64,000 nt of DNA from Prevotella sp. E15-22 (lineage in GTDB: Bacteria > Bacteroidota > Bacteroidia > Bacteroidales > Bacteroidaceae): contig NZ_CP096247.1 in assembly GCF_023204875.1 (NCBI RefSeq), positions 2,790,001 through 2,854,000 of the forward strand. Direction: 5' to 3'. The notes beneath the pieces were generated by a model. The model saw only the letters and a list, made by a program, of their open reading frames with translations. It had not been told where the DNA came from and did not search any database. Position 1 is the stretch's first letter. Every line of letters begins with the position of its first letter. This document shows, in pieces, positions 56,565-64,000 of this stretch. The translations under genes were made by a program, and so were the position numbers.

Positions 56565-57187
56565 ATTTTCTCACCATCGTAAGTATTCACCTGAAGGGAA
56601 ATAGAGTCGACCTTGATGCCTTGTATCGGAATACTCACATAAACACGTTGCGAGTAATACTCCGGCACACCACCCTGATCGTGATAAAGTGTCAGACGAA
56701 GCGTCTGCGTGCCGTCAGCGTTCTTTGTAACGCCATCACGGCGGCATCCTAGCGTCTGCTTTACATCGTCATCGCCCGTTGTGCCCGTCATCACATAGAA
56801 GCTCATGTTCAGATACTTCTTCGATCGCCCTATCCACATGCCCTCCATTCGCACTGGGTCGATCTTCATCGCCTTGATTACCTGTGGCGAGAAAACCGTT
56901 ACACGCCCCATAGACAACGGTTCCGCCTTCCCTTCCACCATCTTATAATAGAAAGACACTCGGTAGGTCGTGTCGGCCTTCGTGATGAACCTGGCGGATG
57001 CTGACTGACTGAGCATCAGGTGTTCGCCTTCGTCGGTATCCACATAGTCCACACGTTTGTCGCTGTTCACATGAGCATCTGCCAACTGAGCGGTCATCTC
57101 AGAATAAGCACCCTCGCCCTTCTCATAAGCATCCTGAGTACAGGCAACGGCTGCAAAGACCATCAGCAGACAGAGCAGGTTTCTCAT
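56546..57187 (-). CDS. Lipoprotein, NigD-like
   Basis: 213 residues. Lipoprotein signal MRNLLCLLMVFAAVAC with lipobox Cys16. The mature part has the two-domain pattern of NigD-like proteins: an N-terminal OB-like region (VDYVDTDEGEHLMLSQSASA) and a C-terminal beta region (KKYLNMSFYVMTGTTGDDDV, TLYHDQGGVPEYYSQRVYVS). Families of this type are found at the Bacteroidota outer membrane; function unknown. It overlaps the acyltransferase gene by 4 nt. Confidence 0.65.
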   Translation of the reverse strand: MRNLLCLLMVFAAVACTQDAYEKGEGAYSEMTAQLADAHVNSDKRVDYVDTDEGEHLMLSQSASARFITKADTTYRVSFYYKMVEGKAEPLSMGRVTVFSPQVIKAMKIDPVRMEGMWIGRSKKYLNMSFYVMTGTTGDDDVKQTLGCRRDGVTKNADGTQTLRLTLYHDQGGVPEYYSQRVYVSIPIQGIKVDSISLQVNTYDGEKILKDCL

Positions 57188-58335
57188 TGGGCAGCAAACT
57201 GATTCCTAACAGGATTAGCATACATCTCTAACATCTTATGGCGCAAGAAAGCCTCATCCTTGTTAGCAATGCGTATCTTTGCCAACTGACCAGCCAGGTA
57301 GGTCTCAAAGCGCTGACGATCGGCTTCTGTATAGTGAGTAGCTTGCTCCCTGTTGCCATTCAACTCATCGAGCGCAATATAATTACAAGGATAGAGTGTA
57401 TAGCCACGATGAATCTCGCGGTCCATACGATGCGCCAACTCAGCGAAGAACTCGTTCTTAGGCATGTCAGCCATCTCGTCGAGCCATTGGTTAACGGGTG
57501 TGCCACAGTGATAAGTCACACGACCCTTATAGCCCAGGATACCCGTCTTCATGTTGTCCAGGTCATCCTGCTTACTCTTCTTAAAGCCAGGATTATCGCG
57601 TTTCTGCTGGAACTCCTGCGCCTTGAGATAGTCGCAAGGGTCAAACTCATAGCTGATGGTCAGTGGTACGATGTTCAGTTCCTTCAAATCGCCCCCCATC
57701 GCCATCATCTTTAACACCGACTCCTGCGTACGGTCGTCAGAGTCCTTGGCACGTCCCTCACGCTGCGCAATCCAGATATTCTCCTTCTTCTTAGTCACAG
57801 CGAAATGGATATACTGACTCATCAGCTGACTCGATGCAAACATCTCCTTAGGCGTCAGTCCGCGACGTACCGTGAAGGCTTTGTTCATGCGTACCAGACG
57901 CTTAATCCAAGGATAAATAAGCAGATTATCGCCAATACCAATTTCGACAGTTGTGGGATAGCCCGCCTCAATGAGTTTCAGGTCAAGGAAGGCCGAGTCG
58001 AGCACGATGTCGCGATGGTTACTCACAAAGGTGTAGCGTGGTGTCTGCTTGTCGGCCAACAGGTTCTCATGAAGGAACACACAGCCATCAGTATGCTTGC
58101 GAATGATATATCTTACCACAGGCTTCATGAAGCGCATCTGAAAGTCCAGAGGCGACTTCACGCCCATGAAGGCTAAGCGCAACACGCCATTACGAACGAA
58201 CTTGGGCAGCCAGGGAGCAAAGCCCTTCATAATGAGATTAAACTGGCGGTCGCTCAGCAGATCCTCAAAGGCCTGCCTCATCTCCTCCGGCTCGTAGGGT
58301 CGGATGGCGTCAAACTGCTCTAAGCCCTCAATCAT
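57184..58335 (-). CDS. PlsC-like acyltransferase
   Basis: 383 residues. The acyltransferase motif is FVSNHRDIVLDSAFL (H-x5-D, a variant of HxxxxD) and the second motif QREGRAKDSDDRTQ resembles the EGxRS region of glycerol-phosphate acyltransferases. No long signal peptide; probably peripheral at the inner membrane. The substrate may be lysophosphatidate or a lipid A/ornithine-lipid precursor. Fourth gene of the operon, 6 nt after ddl. Confidence 0.8.
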   Translation of the reverse strand: MIEGLEQFDAIRPYEPEEMRQAFEDLLSDRQFNLIMKGFAPWLPKFVRNGVLRLAFMGVKSPLDFQMRFMKPVVRYIIRKHTDGCVFLHENLLADKQTPRYTFVSNHRDIVLDSAFLDLKLIEAGYPTTVEIGIGDNLLIYPWIKRLVRMNKAFTVRRGLTPKEMFASSQLMSQYIHFAVTKKKENIWIAQREGRAKDSDDRTQESVLKMMAMGGDLKELNIVPLTISYEFDPCDYLKAQEFQQKRDNPGFKKSKQDDLDNMKTGILGYKGRVTYHCGTPVNQWLDEMADMPKNEFFAELAHRMDREIHRGYTLYPCNYIALDELNGNREQATHYTEADRQRFETYLAGQLAKIRIANKDEAFLRHKMLEMYANPVRNQFAAQ

Positions 58336-58341
58336 AAGCTA

Positions 58342-59331
58342 TTAGAATTGGTTTTCAACGATTTCTGTCAGCACATCCTTCATTTCCAGACCAGCGGCAC
58401 GCACCTGCTGGGGAATAAAGCTGGTAGGCGTCATACCAGGTGTGGTGTTTATCTCAAGCATCGAGATCTGTTGGTCCTTCGAGATGATATAGTCAATACG
58501 GATGATGCCATTACAATGCAGGATATCATAGATATGACTGGTAATCTCGGCCACACGCTTAGCGGTCTCCTCAGGGATACGAGCAGGGGTAATCTCCTTT
58601 ACCTGACCGTTATACTTCGCATCATAGTCAAAGAAGTCGTTCTCACTGACCACCTCGGTGGCAGGGAACACGACCGACTTGTTCCTCGTCTTATAGCAAC
58701 CGATAGAGATCTCGGTTCCTTCTAGGAACTGTTCGATCATCACCTCGTCGCTCTCCATCATAGCCTTGCGCATGGCAGCAGCCAACTGATCGGGCTTCAC
58801 CACCTTCGACACGCCAAACGAACTACCATCGTTGGCGGGCTTCACGAAGCAAGGCATGCCAATGGTGTCGATGATATCCTTCTTGCTAATCAACTTCTCC
58901 TGTCCGCGGCGCACCAACACACTGTCGGCCACTTTCACGCCAAAACTGCGCAGATAGTTGTTCAGCACAAACTTATCGAACGTCATAGCCTCTACTAGCA
59001 CACCACTGGTGCTGTAAGGAATATGAAGAATCTCCAGGAAGCCCTGCAGGATACCATTCTCACCAGGAGTACCATGGATAGTGATATAGACATAGTCGAA
59101 ATGTCGAGTCTTACCCTCCTCCTTAAACGAGAAGTCGTGCACCGTCATACGTGCCTTGGTACCATCATGCAGATAAACCTGCCAGTCGGTACCTTTCATT
59201 TCCACCACATAGACATTATATCGCTCTTTGTCAAAGAACGAATAAAGACCCTGAGCCGAGCGAAGAGACACGTCGTGCTCAGAAGAGTCGCCACCACAAA
59301 CGATGGCAATTGTGCGTTTCTGCTGTTGCAT
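58342..59331 (-). CDS. ddl: D-alanine--D-alanine ligase
   Basis: 329 residues, ATP-grasp. AIVCGGDSSEHDVSLRSAQG at the N-terminus, ITIHGTPGENGILQGFLEI, KPANDGSSFGVSKV for ATP, and ISMLEINTTPGMTPTSFIPQ at the metal/D-Ala site. Makes the D-Ala-D-Ala peptidoglycan dipeptide. It is 5 nt after RluD. Confidence 0.96.
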   Translation of the reverse strand: MQQQKRTIAIVCGGDSSEHDVSLRSAQGLYSFFDKERYNVYVVEMKGTDWQVYLHDGTKARMTVHDFSFKEEGKTRHFDYVYITIHGTPGENGILQGFLEILHIPYSTSGVLVEAMTFDKFVLNNYLRSFGVKVADSVLVRRGQEKLISKKDIIDTIGMPCFVKPANDGSSFGVSKVVKPDQLAAAMRKAMMESDEVMIEQFLEGTEISIGCYKTRNKSVVFPATEVVSENDFFDYDAKYNGQVKEITPARIPEETAKRVAEITSHIYDILHCNGIIRIDYIISKDQQISMLEINTTPGMTPTSFIPQQVRAAGLEMKDVLTEIVENQF

Positions 59332-59336
59332 AGTAT

Positions 59337-60464
59337 TTATGATATTAATTCTTTTATCTCGTTATTCTTCAGACGGTTGCGCCATTTCTCAATAACAGCG
59401 CTCATATCATCGGGCAGCGTACTGGTAAAGTCCATCTGCTCGCCAGTCTTTGGATGCACAAAACCCAGCGTCTTAGCATGCAGAGCCTGACGTGGACAGA
59501 GTTTGAAGCAATTCTGGATATAAGCCTTATACGAGGCCGTACGTTCGCCACGCAGAATCTGGTCGCCACCATAGCGCTCGTCGGCAAACAGTGGGTGACC
59601 GATATGCTTCATGTGAGCACGAATCTGGTGCGTGCGCCCCGTCTCGAGCACACACTCCACCAACGTGGTATAGCCATAACGTTCCAACACGCGATAATGC
59701 GTAACGGCAGGCTTTCCTATCTCCGAATCGGGTGGAAAGACTGCCATGCGCAAACGGTCCTTGGGATCACGACCGATATTACCCTCAATGCGTCCCTCAT
59801 CCTCAACAAAGTTGCCCCACACCAGCGCATGATAACTGCGATGGGTGTCGTGCTTAAAGAACTGCTTTCCCAGGTGCGACTTCGCCTCAGGCGTCTTAGC
59901 CACCACCAGCAGTCCACTGGTATCCTTGTCGATACGATGCACCAGTCCCACCTGCGGATCATTTGGGTCGTAGGTAGGCAGGTTGCGCAGATGCCAGGCG
60001 ATGGCATGCACCAACGTGCCGTGGAAGTTGCCACAGCCTGGATGTACCACCATTCCGGCGGGCTTATAGATCACCATCAGCTCGTCGTCCTCGTAGCGCA
60101 CATCAAGGGGAATATCCTCGGGTTCAATGGTCGTATCGAAATGCGGACGATCCAGCATCAGCGTAATGACATCACCCGAGCGCACCTTATAGTTGCTTTT
60201 CACAGGACGGTCGTTCACAAACAGGAAACCCGCCTCAGCAGCCTGTTGAATGCGGTTTCGTGAAGAATGCTGGGTATGCTCCGTCAGATACTTGTCAATG
60301 CGCAAGGGCTCCTGACCGCGGTCCACCTCTATGCGAAAATGTTCATAAAGGCCCTGACCTTCAGTCTCTGTTGACTCTCCCTCTTCCAGGAGCTCATCCT
60401 CTATATAATCCTCGTCTATCAAATTCTCTTCTTTTAGTTTCCTACTCAACTTCCAGGAAATCAT
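59337..60464 (-). CDS. rluD: RluD-type 23S rRNA pseudouridine synthase
   Basis: 375 residues from the ATG at 60464, which overlaps the PASTA gene by 23 nt; the frame extends further but inside that gene. An acidic N-terminal extension (about 11-35) precedes an S4 RNA-binding domain (LRIDKYLTEHTQHSSRNRIQ) and the catalytic domain with LVHRIDKDTSGLLVVAKT, whose Asp is the nucleophile, and HQIRAHMKHIGHPLFADERY. Modifies helix 69. The exact start is uncertain. Confidence 0.9.
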   Translation of the reverse strand: MISWKLSRKLKEENLIDEDYIEDELLEEGESTETEGQGLYEHFRIEVDRGQEPLRIDKYLTEHTQHSSRNRIQQAAEAGFLFVNDRPVKSNYKVRSGDVITLMLDRPHFDTTIEPEDIPLDVRYEDDELMVIYKPAGMVVHPGCGNFHGTLVHAIAWHLRNLPTYDPNDPQVGLVHRIDKDTSGLLVVAKTPEAKSHLGKQFFKHDTHRSYHALVWGNFVEDEGRIEGNIGRDPKDRLRMAVFPPDSEIGKPAVTHYRVLERYGYTTLVECVLETGRTHQIRAHMKHIGHPLFADERYGGDQILRGERTASYKAYIQNCFKLCPRQALHAKTLGFVHPKTGEQMDFTSTLPDDMSAVIEKWRNRLKNNEIKELIS

Positions 60465-61092
60465 CAATATCATCGCCCATGACGTCGGACAGACCACTTT
60501 CGTCCACCTCGCCGTCCTCCGAGCTAACATCTTCGCCAGCCGAGCCATTACCAATGACCAACGTCAGTTCCGACTCGCGTGGCACATTATCGCCAGCCAC
60601 GAGGTTGCGGCCGCGAAACTGAATGCCATAGACCCAGTCCTTCTCGCCATCAATAAGTTTTGGGGCAAGCAACACAAAGCCGAGCGACTTCAAACGCGCC
60701 TGTGCCTCACGGAAGCTACAGTTGTCAATCAAATCGGGTATACGTTCGCATGGCATTGTCAGCGAGTTGATGGTCACATAGATCACGCGACCCCTCTTCA
60801 CCTCCATACCAGGCTCCGGCGACTGCGACACGATGGCGCCAGCCGGCATGCCGTTGACATAGGTTGAGTCGTTAACGACCACCACCAGCTCATCGGCCTC
60901 AAACTTCTCCACAGCCTCCTGATGCTTCAAGCCATAGAGGTCGGGCACCTTCACGCCCTCGCCATGATGTGTATAGGCCGACAGCCACCACTTCAGACCG
61001 AAGCACAGCAGTATAACGACCACAAACATGGCCAGCAGGTTGCCCCATACCATGGGTGCCGATAGTTTCTTATAGAATTCTTTTGCGTTCAT
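60442..61092 (-). CDS. PASTA domain membrane protein
   Basis: 216 residues. Short basic cytosolic start, one transmembrane helix (about 16-37), then periplasmic PASTA repeats (VKVPDLYGLKHQEAVEKFEA; the next repeat begins about ERIPDLIDNCSFREAQARLK). No kinase or transpeptidase part is fused, so this is a stand-alone PASTA protein, common in Bacteroidota, probably binding muropeptides. The C-terminus is strongly acidic. First gene of the operon leading to rluD, ddl, acyltransferase and NigD-like. Confidence 0.88.
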   Translation of the reverse strand: MNAKEFYKKLSAPMVWGNLLAMFVVVILLCFGLKWWLSAYTHHGEGVKVPDLYGLKHQEAVEKFEADELVVVVNDSTYVNGMPAGAIVSQSPEPGMEVKRGRVIYVTINSLTMPCERIPDLIDNCSFREAQARLKSLGFVLLAPKLIDGEKDWVYGIQFRGRNLVAGDNVPRESELTLVIGNGSAGEDVSSEDGEVDESGLSDVMGDDIDDFLEVE

Positions 61093-61115
61093 CAGTCAAT
61101 AATGCTTTCTGAATG

Positions 61116-61123
61116 CAAAAGTA
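61116..61123 (-). promoter_or_regulatory. Promoter -7 element of the PASTA-rluD-ddl operon
   Basis: Minus strand TACTTTTG followed by CATTC, 24 nt before the ATG. TTTG at 61141-61144 has a 17-nt spacing. Confidence 0.65.
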
Positions 61124-61157
61124 CTAAAATAATCTGATAACAAAGACTTTTTCAGAA

Positions 61158-61193
61158 AAAAAATAAACGGGATGAAGCCATGAGCCTCATCCC
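61158..61193 (-). terminator. Intrinsic terminator of rpmH
   Basis: Minus strand CGGGATGAGGC ... GCTTCATCCCG, a long GC stem with one mismatch, then TTTATTTTTTTT, 29 nt after the rpmH stop. Confidence 0.9.
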
Positions 61194-61221
61194 GCCTATT
61201 GGTCTGTTGCCAACGAACGGC

Positions 61222-61377
61222 TTACTTTCCGTGTCTCTCGTCAGAAACGGTCAACTTCTTGCGGCCCTTTGCACGGCGAGAAGCCAGGACGCGACGGCCA
61301 TTCTTTGTGGCCATGCGCTCGCGGAAACCATGCTTGTTCACGCGGCGACGATTGTGCGGCTGAAATGTTCTTTTCAT
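61222..61377 (-). CDS. rpmH: 50S ribosomal protein L34 (bL34)
   Basis: 51 residues: [20 protein letters not shown] then [20 protein letters not shown]. Highly basic and diagnostic. No rnpA or dnaA follows, so it is not in the usual rpmH-rnpA arrangement. Own promoter and strong terminator make it a single-gene unit divergent from efp. Confidence 0.97.
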   Translation of the reverse strand: MKRTFQPHNRRRVNKHGFRERMATKNGRRVLASRRAKGRKKLTVSDERHGK

Positions 61378-61445
61378 TGCTTTATTCTTAATTTATTTAC
61401 TATTATTCACCTTTAAAATATGACGCGATGCCACATTTCGGGCTG

Positions 61446-61476
61446 CAAAATTACACAAATCTTTTGAATTACACAA
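61446..61476 (-). promoter_or_regulatory. Promoter of rpmH
   Basis: Minus strand TTG at 61474-61476, 20 nt, then TAATTTTG at 61446-61453. The leader is about 60 nt. Confidence 0.75.
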
Positions 61477-61494
61477 GTTTATTGCTAAATTTTT

Positions 61495-61522
61495 CACTTT
61501 TCACTTTTCACTTTTCACTTTT
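61495..61522 (+). repeat. Tandem repeat CACTTTT x4 at the efp promoter
   Basis: Four perfect 7-bp units ending 5 nt before the -7 box of efp. They cover the place of the -33 element, so a change in copy number would alter promoter spacing. Confidence 0.9.
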
Positions 61523-61527
61523 TTTTG

Positions 61528-61535
61528 TACCTTTG
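61528..61535 (+). promoter_or_regulatory. Promoter -7 element of efp
   Basis: TACCTTTG followed by CACCCG, 37 nt before the efp ATG. The -33 place is CTTTT within the 7-bp repeat. Confidence 0.75.
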
Positions 61536-61572
61536 CACCCGAAAATAACAAAATACATTATATTATATTTAT

Positions 61573-62139
61573 ATGATTAACTCACAAGACATTAAGAAGG
61601 GTACCGCCATCCGCATGGACGGTGCTATTTGGGTTTGCATCGATTTCCAGCACCGTAAGCCTGGTAAGGGCAACACCATCATGATTATCAAGTTGAAGAA
61701 CGTAAGCGATGGCCGCGTGCTGGAGCGTCGTTTCAACATTGGTGAGAAGCTGGAGGACGTTATCATCGAGCGTCGTCCCTACCAGTATCTGTACGAGGAC
61801 CAGTCTGGTCGTATCTTCATGAACCAGGAGACTTTCGAGCAGATTCCCATCGACAACGAGTTGGTTATCGGCCACGAGTTCATGAAGGAGAGCGACATCG
61901 TGGAGGTTGTTTCTGACACTACCGATGGCACCATCCTCTATGCTGAGATGCCCGTGAAGACTATCCTGCGCGTTACTCACTCTGAGCCCGGCATCAAGGG
62001 CGACACTGCCACCAACACCCTGAAGCCCGCTACTTTGGAGACTGGTGTTGAGGTTCGCGTTCCCCTGTTCATCAACGAGGGCGACCTGATTCAGGTTGAC
62101 ACCCGCGACGGTTCTTACCTGGCTCGCGCAAAGGAATAA
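61573..62139 (+). CDS. efp: Elongation factor P
   Basis: 188 residues; relieves ribosomes stalled at polyproline. KOW-like domain 1 with the loop RKPGKGNT, whose tip lysine (Lys32) is the residue modified in some bacteria; domains 2 and 3 are OB-folds ending FINEGDLIQVDTRDGSYLAR. The stop shares a base with the next ATG (TAATG), so the glycosyltransferase is coupled to it. Confidence 0.97.
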   Translation: MINSQDIKKGTAIRMDGAIWVCIDFQHRKPGKGNTIMIIKLKNVSDGRVLERRFNIGEKLEDVIIERRPYQYLYEDQSGRIFMNQETFEQIPIDNELVIGHEFMKESDIVEVVSDTTDGTILYAEMPVKTILRVTHSEPGIKGDTATNTLKPATLETGVEVRVPLFINEGDLIQVDTRDGSYLARAKE

Positions 62140-63128
62140 TGAAATATTCTATCATCGTTCCCGTCTTCAATCGTCCTGACGAAGTCGACGAATTGTTGGA
62201 GAGCCTCTGTCATCAGGAGGTAAACAACTTTGAGGTTATCATCGTTGAAGACGGATCGAAGAAACCATGCAAGGATGTCTGCGACAAATACGCAGGCATC
62301 CTTGATTTGCATTATTACTATAAGGAGAACAGCGGCCCTGGCCAGAGTCGCAACTATGGTGCTGAGCGTGCCAAGGGCGACTGGCTCATCGTGCTCGACT
62401 CTGATGTGGTGCTACCAGCCGGTTATCTACGTGCCGTAGATGAAAGATTAAAGATGGAAATTGATGCCTTTGGCGGTCCTGATGCTTCGCATCCTTCTTT
62501 CACGCCCATCCAAAAGGCCATCTCCTATTCGATGACATCGTTCTTCACCACAGGCGGCATCCGTGGTGGCAAAGGCAAGAAGCTCGACAAGTTCTTCCCC
62601 CGTTCTTATAACATGGGCATCCGCCGTGAGGTCTATCAGGAGTTGGGAGGCTTTACGAAGATGCGCTTTGGCGAGGATATCGACTTCTCTTATCGCATCG
62701 TTGAAGCAGGCTATAAGACAGCGCTCATCCCTGAGGCTTGGGTATGGCACAAGCGCCGTACCGATTTCCGTAAGTTCTTCCGTCAGGTCTACAACAGCGG
62801 CATTGCCCGTATCAACCTAACGAAGCGCCATCCAGGCACGCTGAAACTGGTACATCTGCTACCAACGGTCTTCACCCTTGGCGTCATTGGTCTGCTGTTA
62901 CTGTCCGTATTCAGCATCTTGACACTTATCCCCATTCTATTTTATAGCGCTGTCATCTTGCTTGACTCTAGTCTCAAGAACAAGAGTCTTTGGGTGGGTC
63001 TCCTCAGCATCCCTGCTGCCTTTGTACAACTCATGGGCTACGGTCTAGGCTTCATCGAGTCATGGTGGAAACGTTGCATCTTGAAGCAGGACGAGTTTAC
63101 TGCCTTCGAGAAGAACTTCTATAAATAA
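62139..63128 (+). CDS. Family 2 glycosyltransferase
   Basis: 329 residues. GT-A fold: YSIIVPVFNRPDEVDELLES at the N-terminus, nucleotide-sugar acidic motif IVLDSDVVLP, RFGEDIDFSYRI (ED of the acceptor side), and two membrane helices near the C-terminus (about 240-295). Adds sugars to a membrane-linked polymer or lipid. Coupled to efp, followed by a terminator. Confidence 0.87.
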   Translation: MKYSIIVPVFNRPDEVDELLESLCHQEVNNFEVIIVEDGSKKPCKDVCDKYAGILDLHYYYKENSGPGQSRNYGAERAKGDWLIVLDSDVVLPAGYLRAVDERLKMEIDAFGGPDASHPSFTPIQKAISYSMTSFFTTGGIRGGKGKKLDKFFPRSYNMGIRREVYQELGGFTKMRFGEDIDFSYRIVEAGYKTALIPEAWVWHKRRTDFRKFFRQVYNSGIARINLTKRHPGTLKLVHLLPTVFTLGVIGLLLLSVFSILTLIPILFYSAVILLDSSLKNKSLWVGLLSIPAAFVQLMGYGLGFIESWWKRCILKQDEFTAFEKNFYK

Positions 63129-63145
63129 GAAAAACAATAGAAACG

Positions 63146-63185
63146 AAATTGGGTCGGAGAAGTCATGTTCTCCGACCCAATTTTT
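63146..63185. terminator. Terminator between the glycosyltransferase and YbjQ genes
   Basis: ATTGGGTCGGAGAA / loop / TTCTCCGACCCAATTTTT, a stem of about 15 bp with a 5-T tail on the plus strand and A/T on the other, for the two convergent genes. Confidence 0.92.
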
Positions 63186-63198
63186 GTATGTCACATCA

Positions 63199-63516
63199 TC
63201 AGATAACCACAGCCGTACCGCTGGTGGCCACCATCAGCATAGAGCCACCATTGCCCACAGTCTCGTAGTCGATATCGATGCCCACGATGGCATTAGCTCC
63301 CAAAGATTGAGCACGTAACATCATCTCTTTGAGTGATGTATCCTTGGCCTCGCGCAGCACACTCTCATAACTGGCAGAACGTCCGCCCACTATGTCGCGG
63401 ATGCCTGCGAAGATATCCTTAAAGATGTTAGCACCGATAATTGTTTCACCTGTCACCACACCCTTATACTCGCGGATGGTGTGACCTTCAATTGTTGGGG
63501 TTGTTGATAAAATCAT
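63199..63516 (-). CDS. YbjQ / UPF0145 family protein
   Basis: 105 residues. Typical sequence: [40 protein letters not shown], and [18 protein letters not shown]. The family forms pentameric heavy-metal-binding-like folds; function unknown. It begins 17 nt after the phosphatase gene and is probably in its operon. Confidence 0.9.
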   Translation of the reverse strand: MILSTTPTIEGHTIREYKGVVTGETIIGANIFKDIFAGIRDIVGGRSASYESVLREAKDTSLKEMMLRAQSLGANAIVGIDIDYETVGNGGSMLMVATSGTAVVI

Positions 63517-63533
63517 AATAAAATTTATTTTGT

Positions 63534-64000
63534 TTATAACTTAATACACATCTTCGTCAAGTCATCACTGGGCTCAGCATCGCCCACAAAGTCGGCCACA
63601 GCCTTATGGATGGCCTCTGAGGTCTGACGGGCATCGCCCAGATTCTGTCGTAGCAGAGCCCTCAGACGATCGTCGCCAAACTGCTCTCGCTCATTGTTCT
63701 CGGCCTCGTTGATGCCGTCCGTATAGACAAAGAGCGTTTTACCGTGCATATCGTCAACTTCCTCACCCATATAGTCGAGCTCTGGCCACAAGCCTATGGG
63801 CGCATTCGGTTCCATCTGCATAAACTCGCCATCGAGCAGGGGCGGGTTATGTCCTGCGTTACAAAATGCCATGTGACCGGACTTGATATTGATAAGACCA
63901 ATAAACATAGTAACAAACATGCCCTGGTCGTTATCCTCGGACAGCGCATGGTTCAGGCGCGTGGCAATGGCATTAGGCAGGAGTCGTCCATCAACAAGCG
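63534..64000 (-). CDS. PP2C-type (SpoIIE/RsbU) phosphatase, C-terminal part, cut by window edge
   Basis: The frame is open from the stop at 63534 to 64000 (155 codons); the ATG at 63920 is internal. PP2C features: [49 protein letters not shown], and [10 protein letters not shown] (metal Asp). These enzymes dephosphorylate anti-sigma-factor antagonists or similar partners. The regulatory N-terminus lies outside the window. Confidence 0.9.
   Translation of the reverse strand, partial: LVDGRLLPNAIATRLNHALSEDNDQGMFVTMFIGLINIKSGHMAFCNAGHNPPLLDGEFMQMEPNAPIGLWPELDYMGEEVDDMHGKTLFVYTDGINEAENNEREQFGDDRLRALLRQNLGDARQTSEAIHKAVADFVGDAEPSDDLTKMCIKL

Overview
The window is a chromosomal segment of a Bacteroidota bacterium, most likely of the family Prevotellaceae (Prevotella in the broad sense). 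The evidence is the ribosomal gene order (rpsL-rpsG-fusA-rpsJ-rplC..., rpoC followed at a distance by a DUF3467 gene), the promoter form TTTG / 19-20 nt / TAnnTTTG seen before many genes, the near absence of Shine-Dalgarno sites, and the typical secreted families (BspA-like LRR, S41 and M16 peptidases, TonB_C, NigD-like lipoprotein, HTH proteins with TPR repeats). No plasmid, phage, IS element or CRISPR array is visible.

Layout. 1-29.9 kb, all on the minus strand, is the information-processing core. Read in transcription order it holds a tRNA cluster (Thr-Tyr-Gly-Thr), tuf, tRNA-Trp, secE, nusG, rplK, rplA, rplJ, rplL, rpoB and rpoC. A four-gene lineage-specific block of secreted or membrane proteins follows (10.7-16.7 kb), then DUF3467, rpsL, rpsG, fusA, rpsJ, and the S10/spc operon from rplC to rplE, which is cut by the left edge. 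30-31.5 kb carries hpf, a XerC-type recombinase and rpsU. 31.8-35.1 kb is an arginine operon on the plus strand (argR, a GNAT acyltransferase, argG, argC). It is followed by a frameshifted LRR gene flanked by a duplicated piece of argC. 36-46 kb, minus strand, is accessory: an orphan PIG-L-type deacetylase, a serine hydrolase lipoprotein, small membrane proteins, an MFS-like transporter, a double TonB_C protein, an S41 peptidase, a repeat-filled gap and an M16 peptidase. 46.2-56.5 kb, plus strand, is a second arginine/proline block (argD-proC-XRE/cupin-acyl-CoA synthetase; proB-proA-argF'-terC-threonine aldolase) interrupted by an AEC transporter on the minus strand. 56.5-61.1 kb is a cell-envelope/RNA operon (PASTA protein, RluD, Ddl, acyltransferase, NigD-like). 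61.2-64 kb holds rpmH, efp with a glycosyltransferase, and a YbjQ / SpoIIE-phosphatase pair cut by the right edge.

How the genes work together. The arginine genes encode most of a route from glutamate to arginine through acylated ornithine. The carbamoyltransferase is of the acetyl/succinylornithine kind, and ArgR-type palindromes lie at argR and argD. The proline genes proB, proA and proC complete glutamate to proline and share the same neighbourhood. The most interesting non-coding signals are RNA structures in r-protein leaders (rplC, rpsJ, rplK, rpsU), a promoter built into the rpoC terminator, a palindromic terminator that encodes the same C-terminus for two convergent genes, a 22-nt degenerate palindromic tandem repeat, and the argC-tail duplication around the broken LRR gene. 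All sequence readings and pairings were made by eye; no search or folding program was run.
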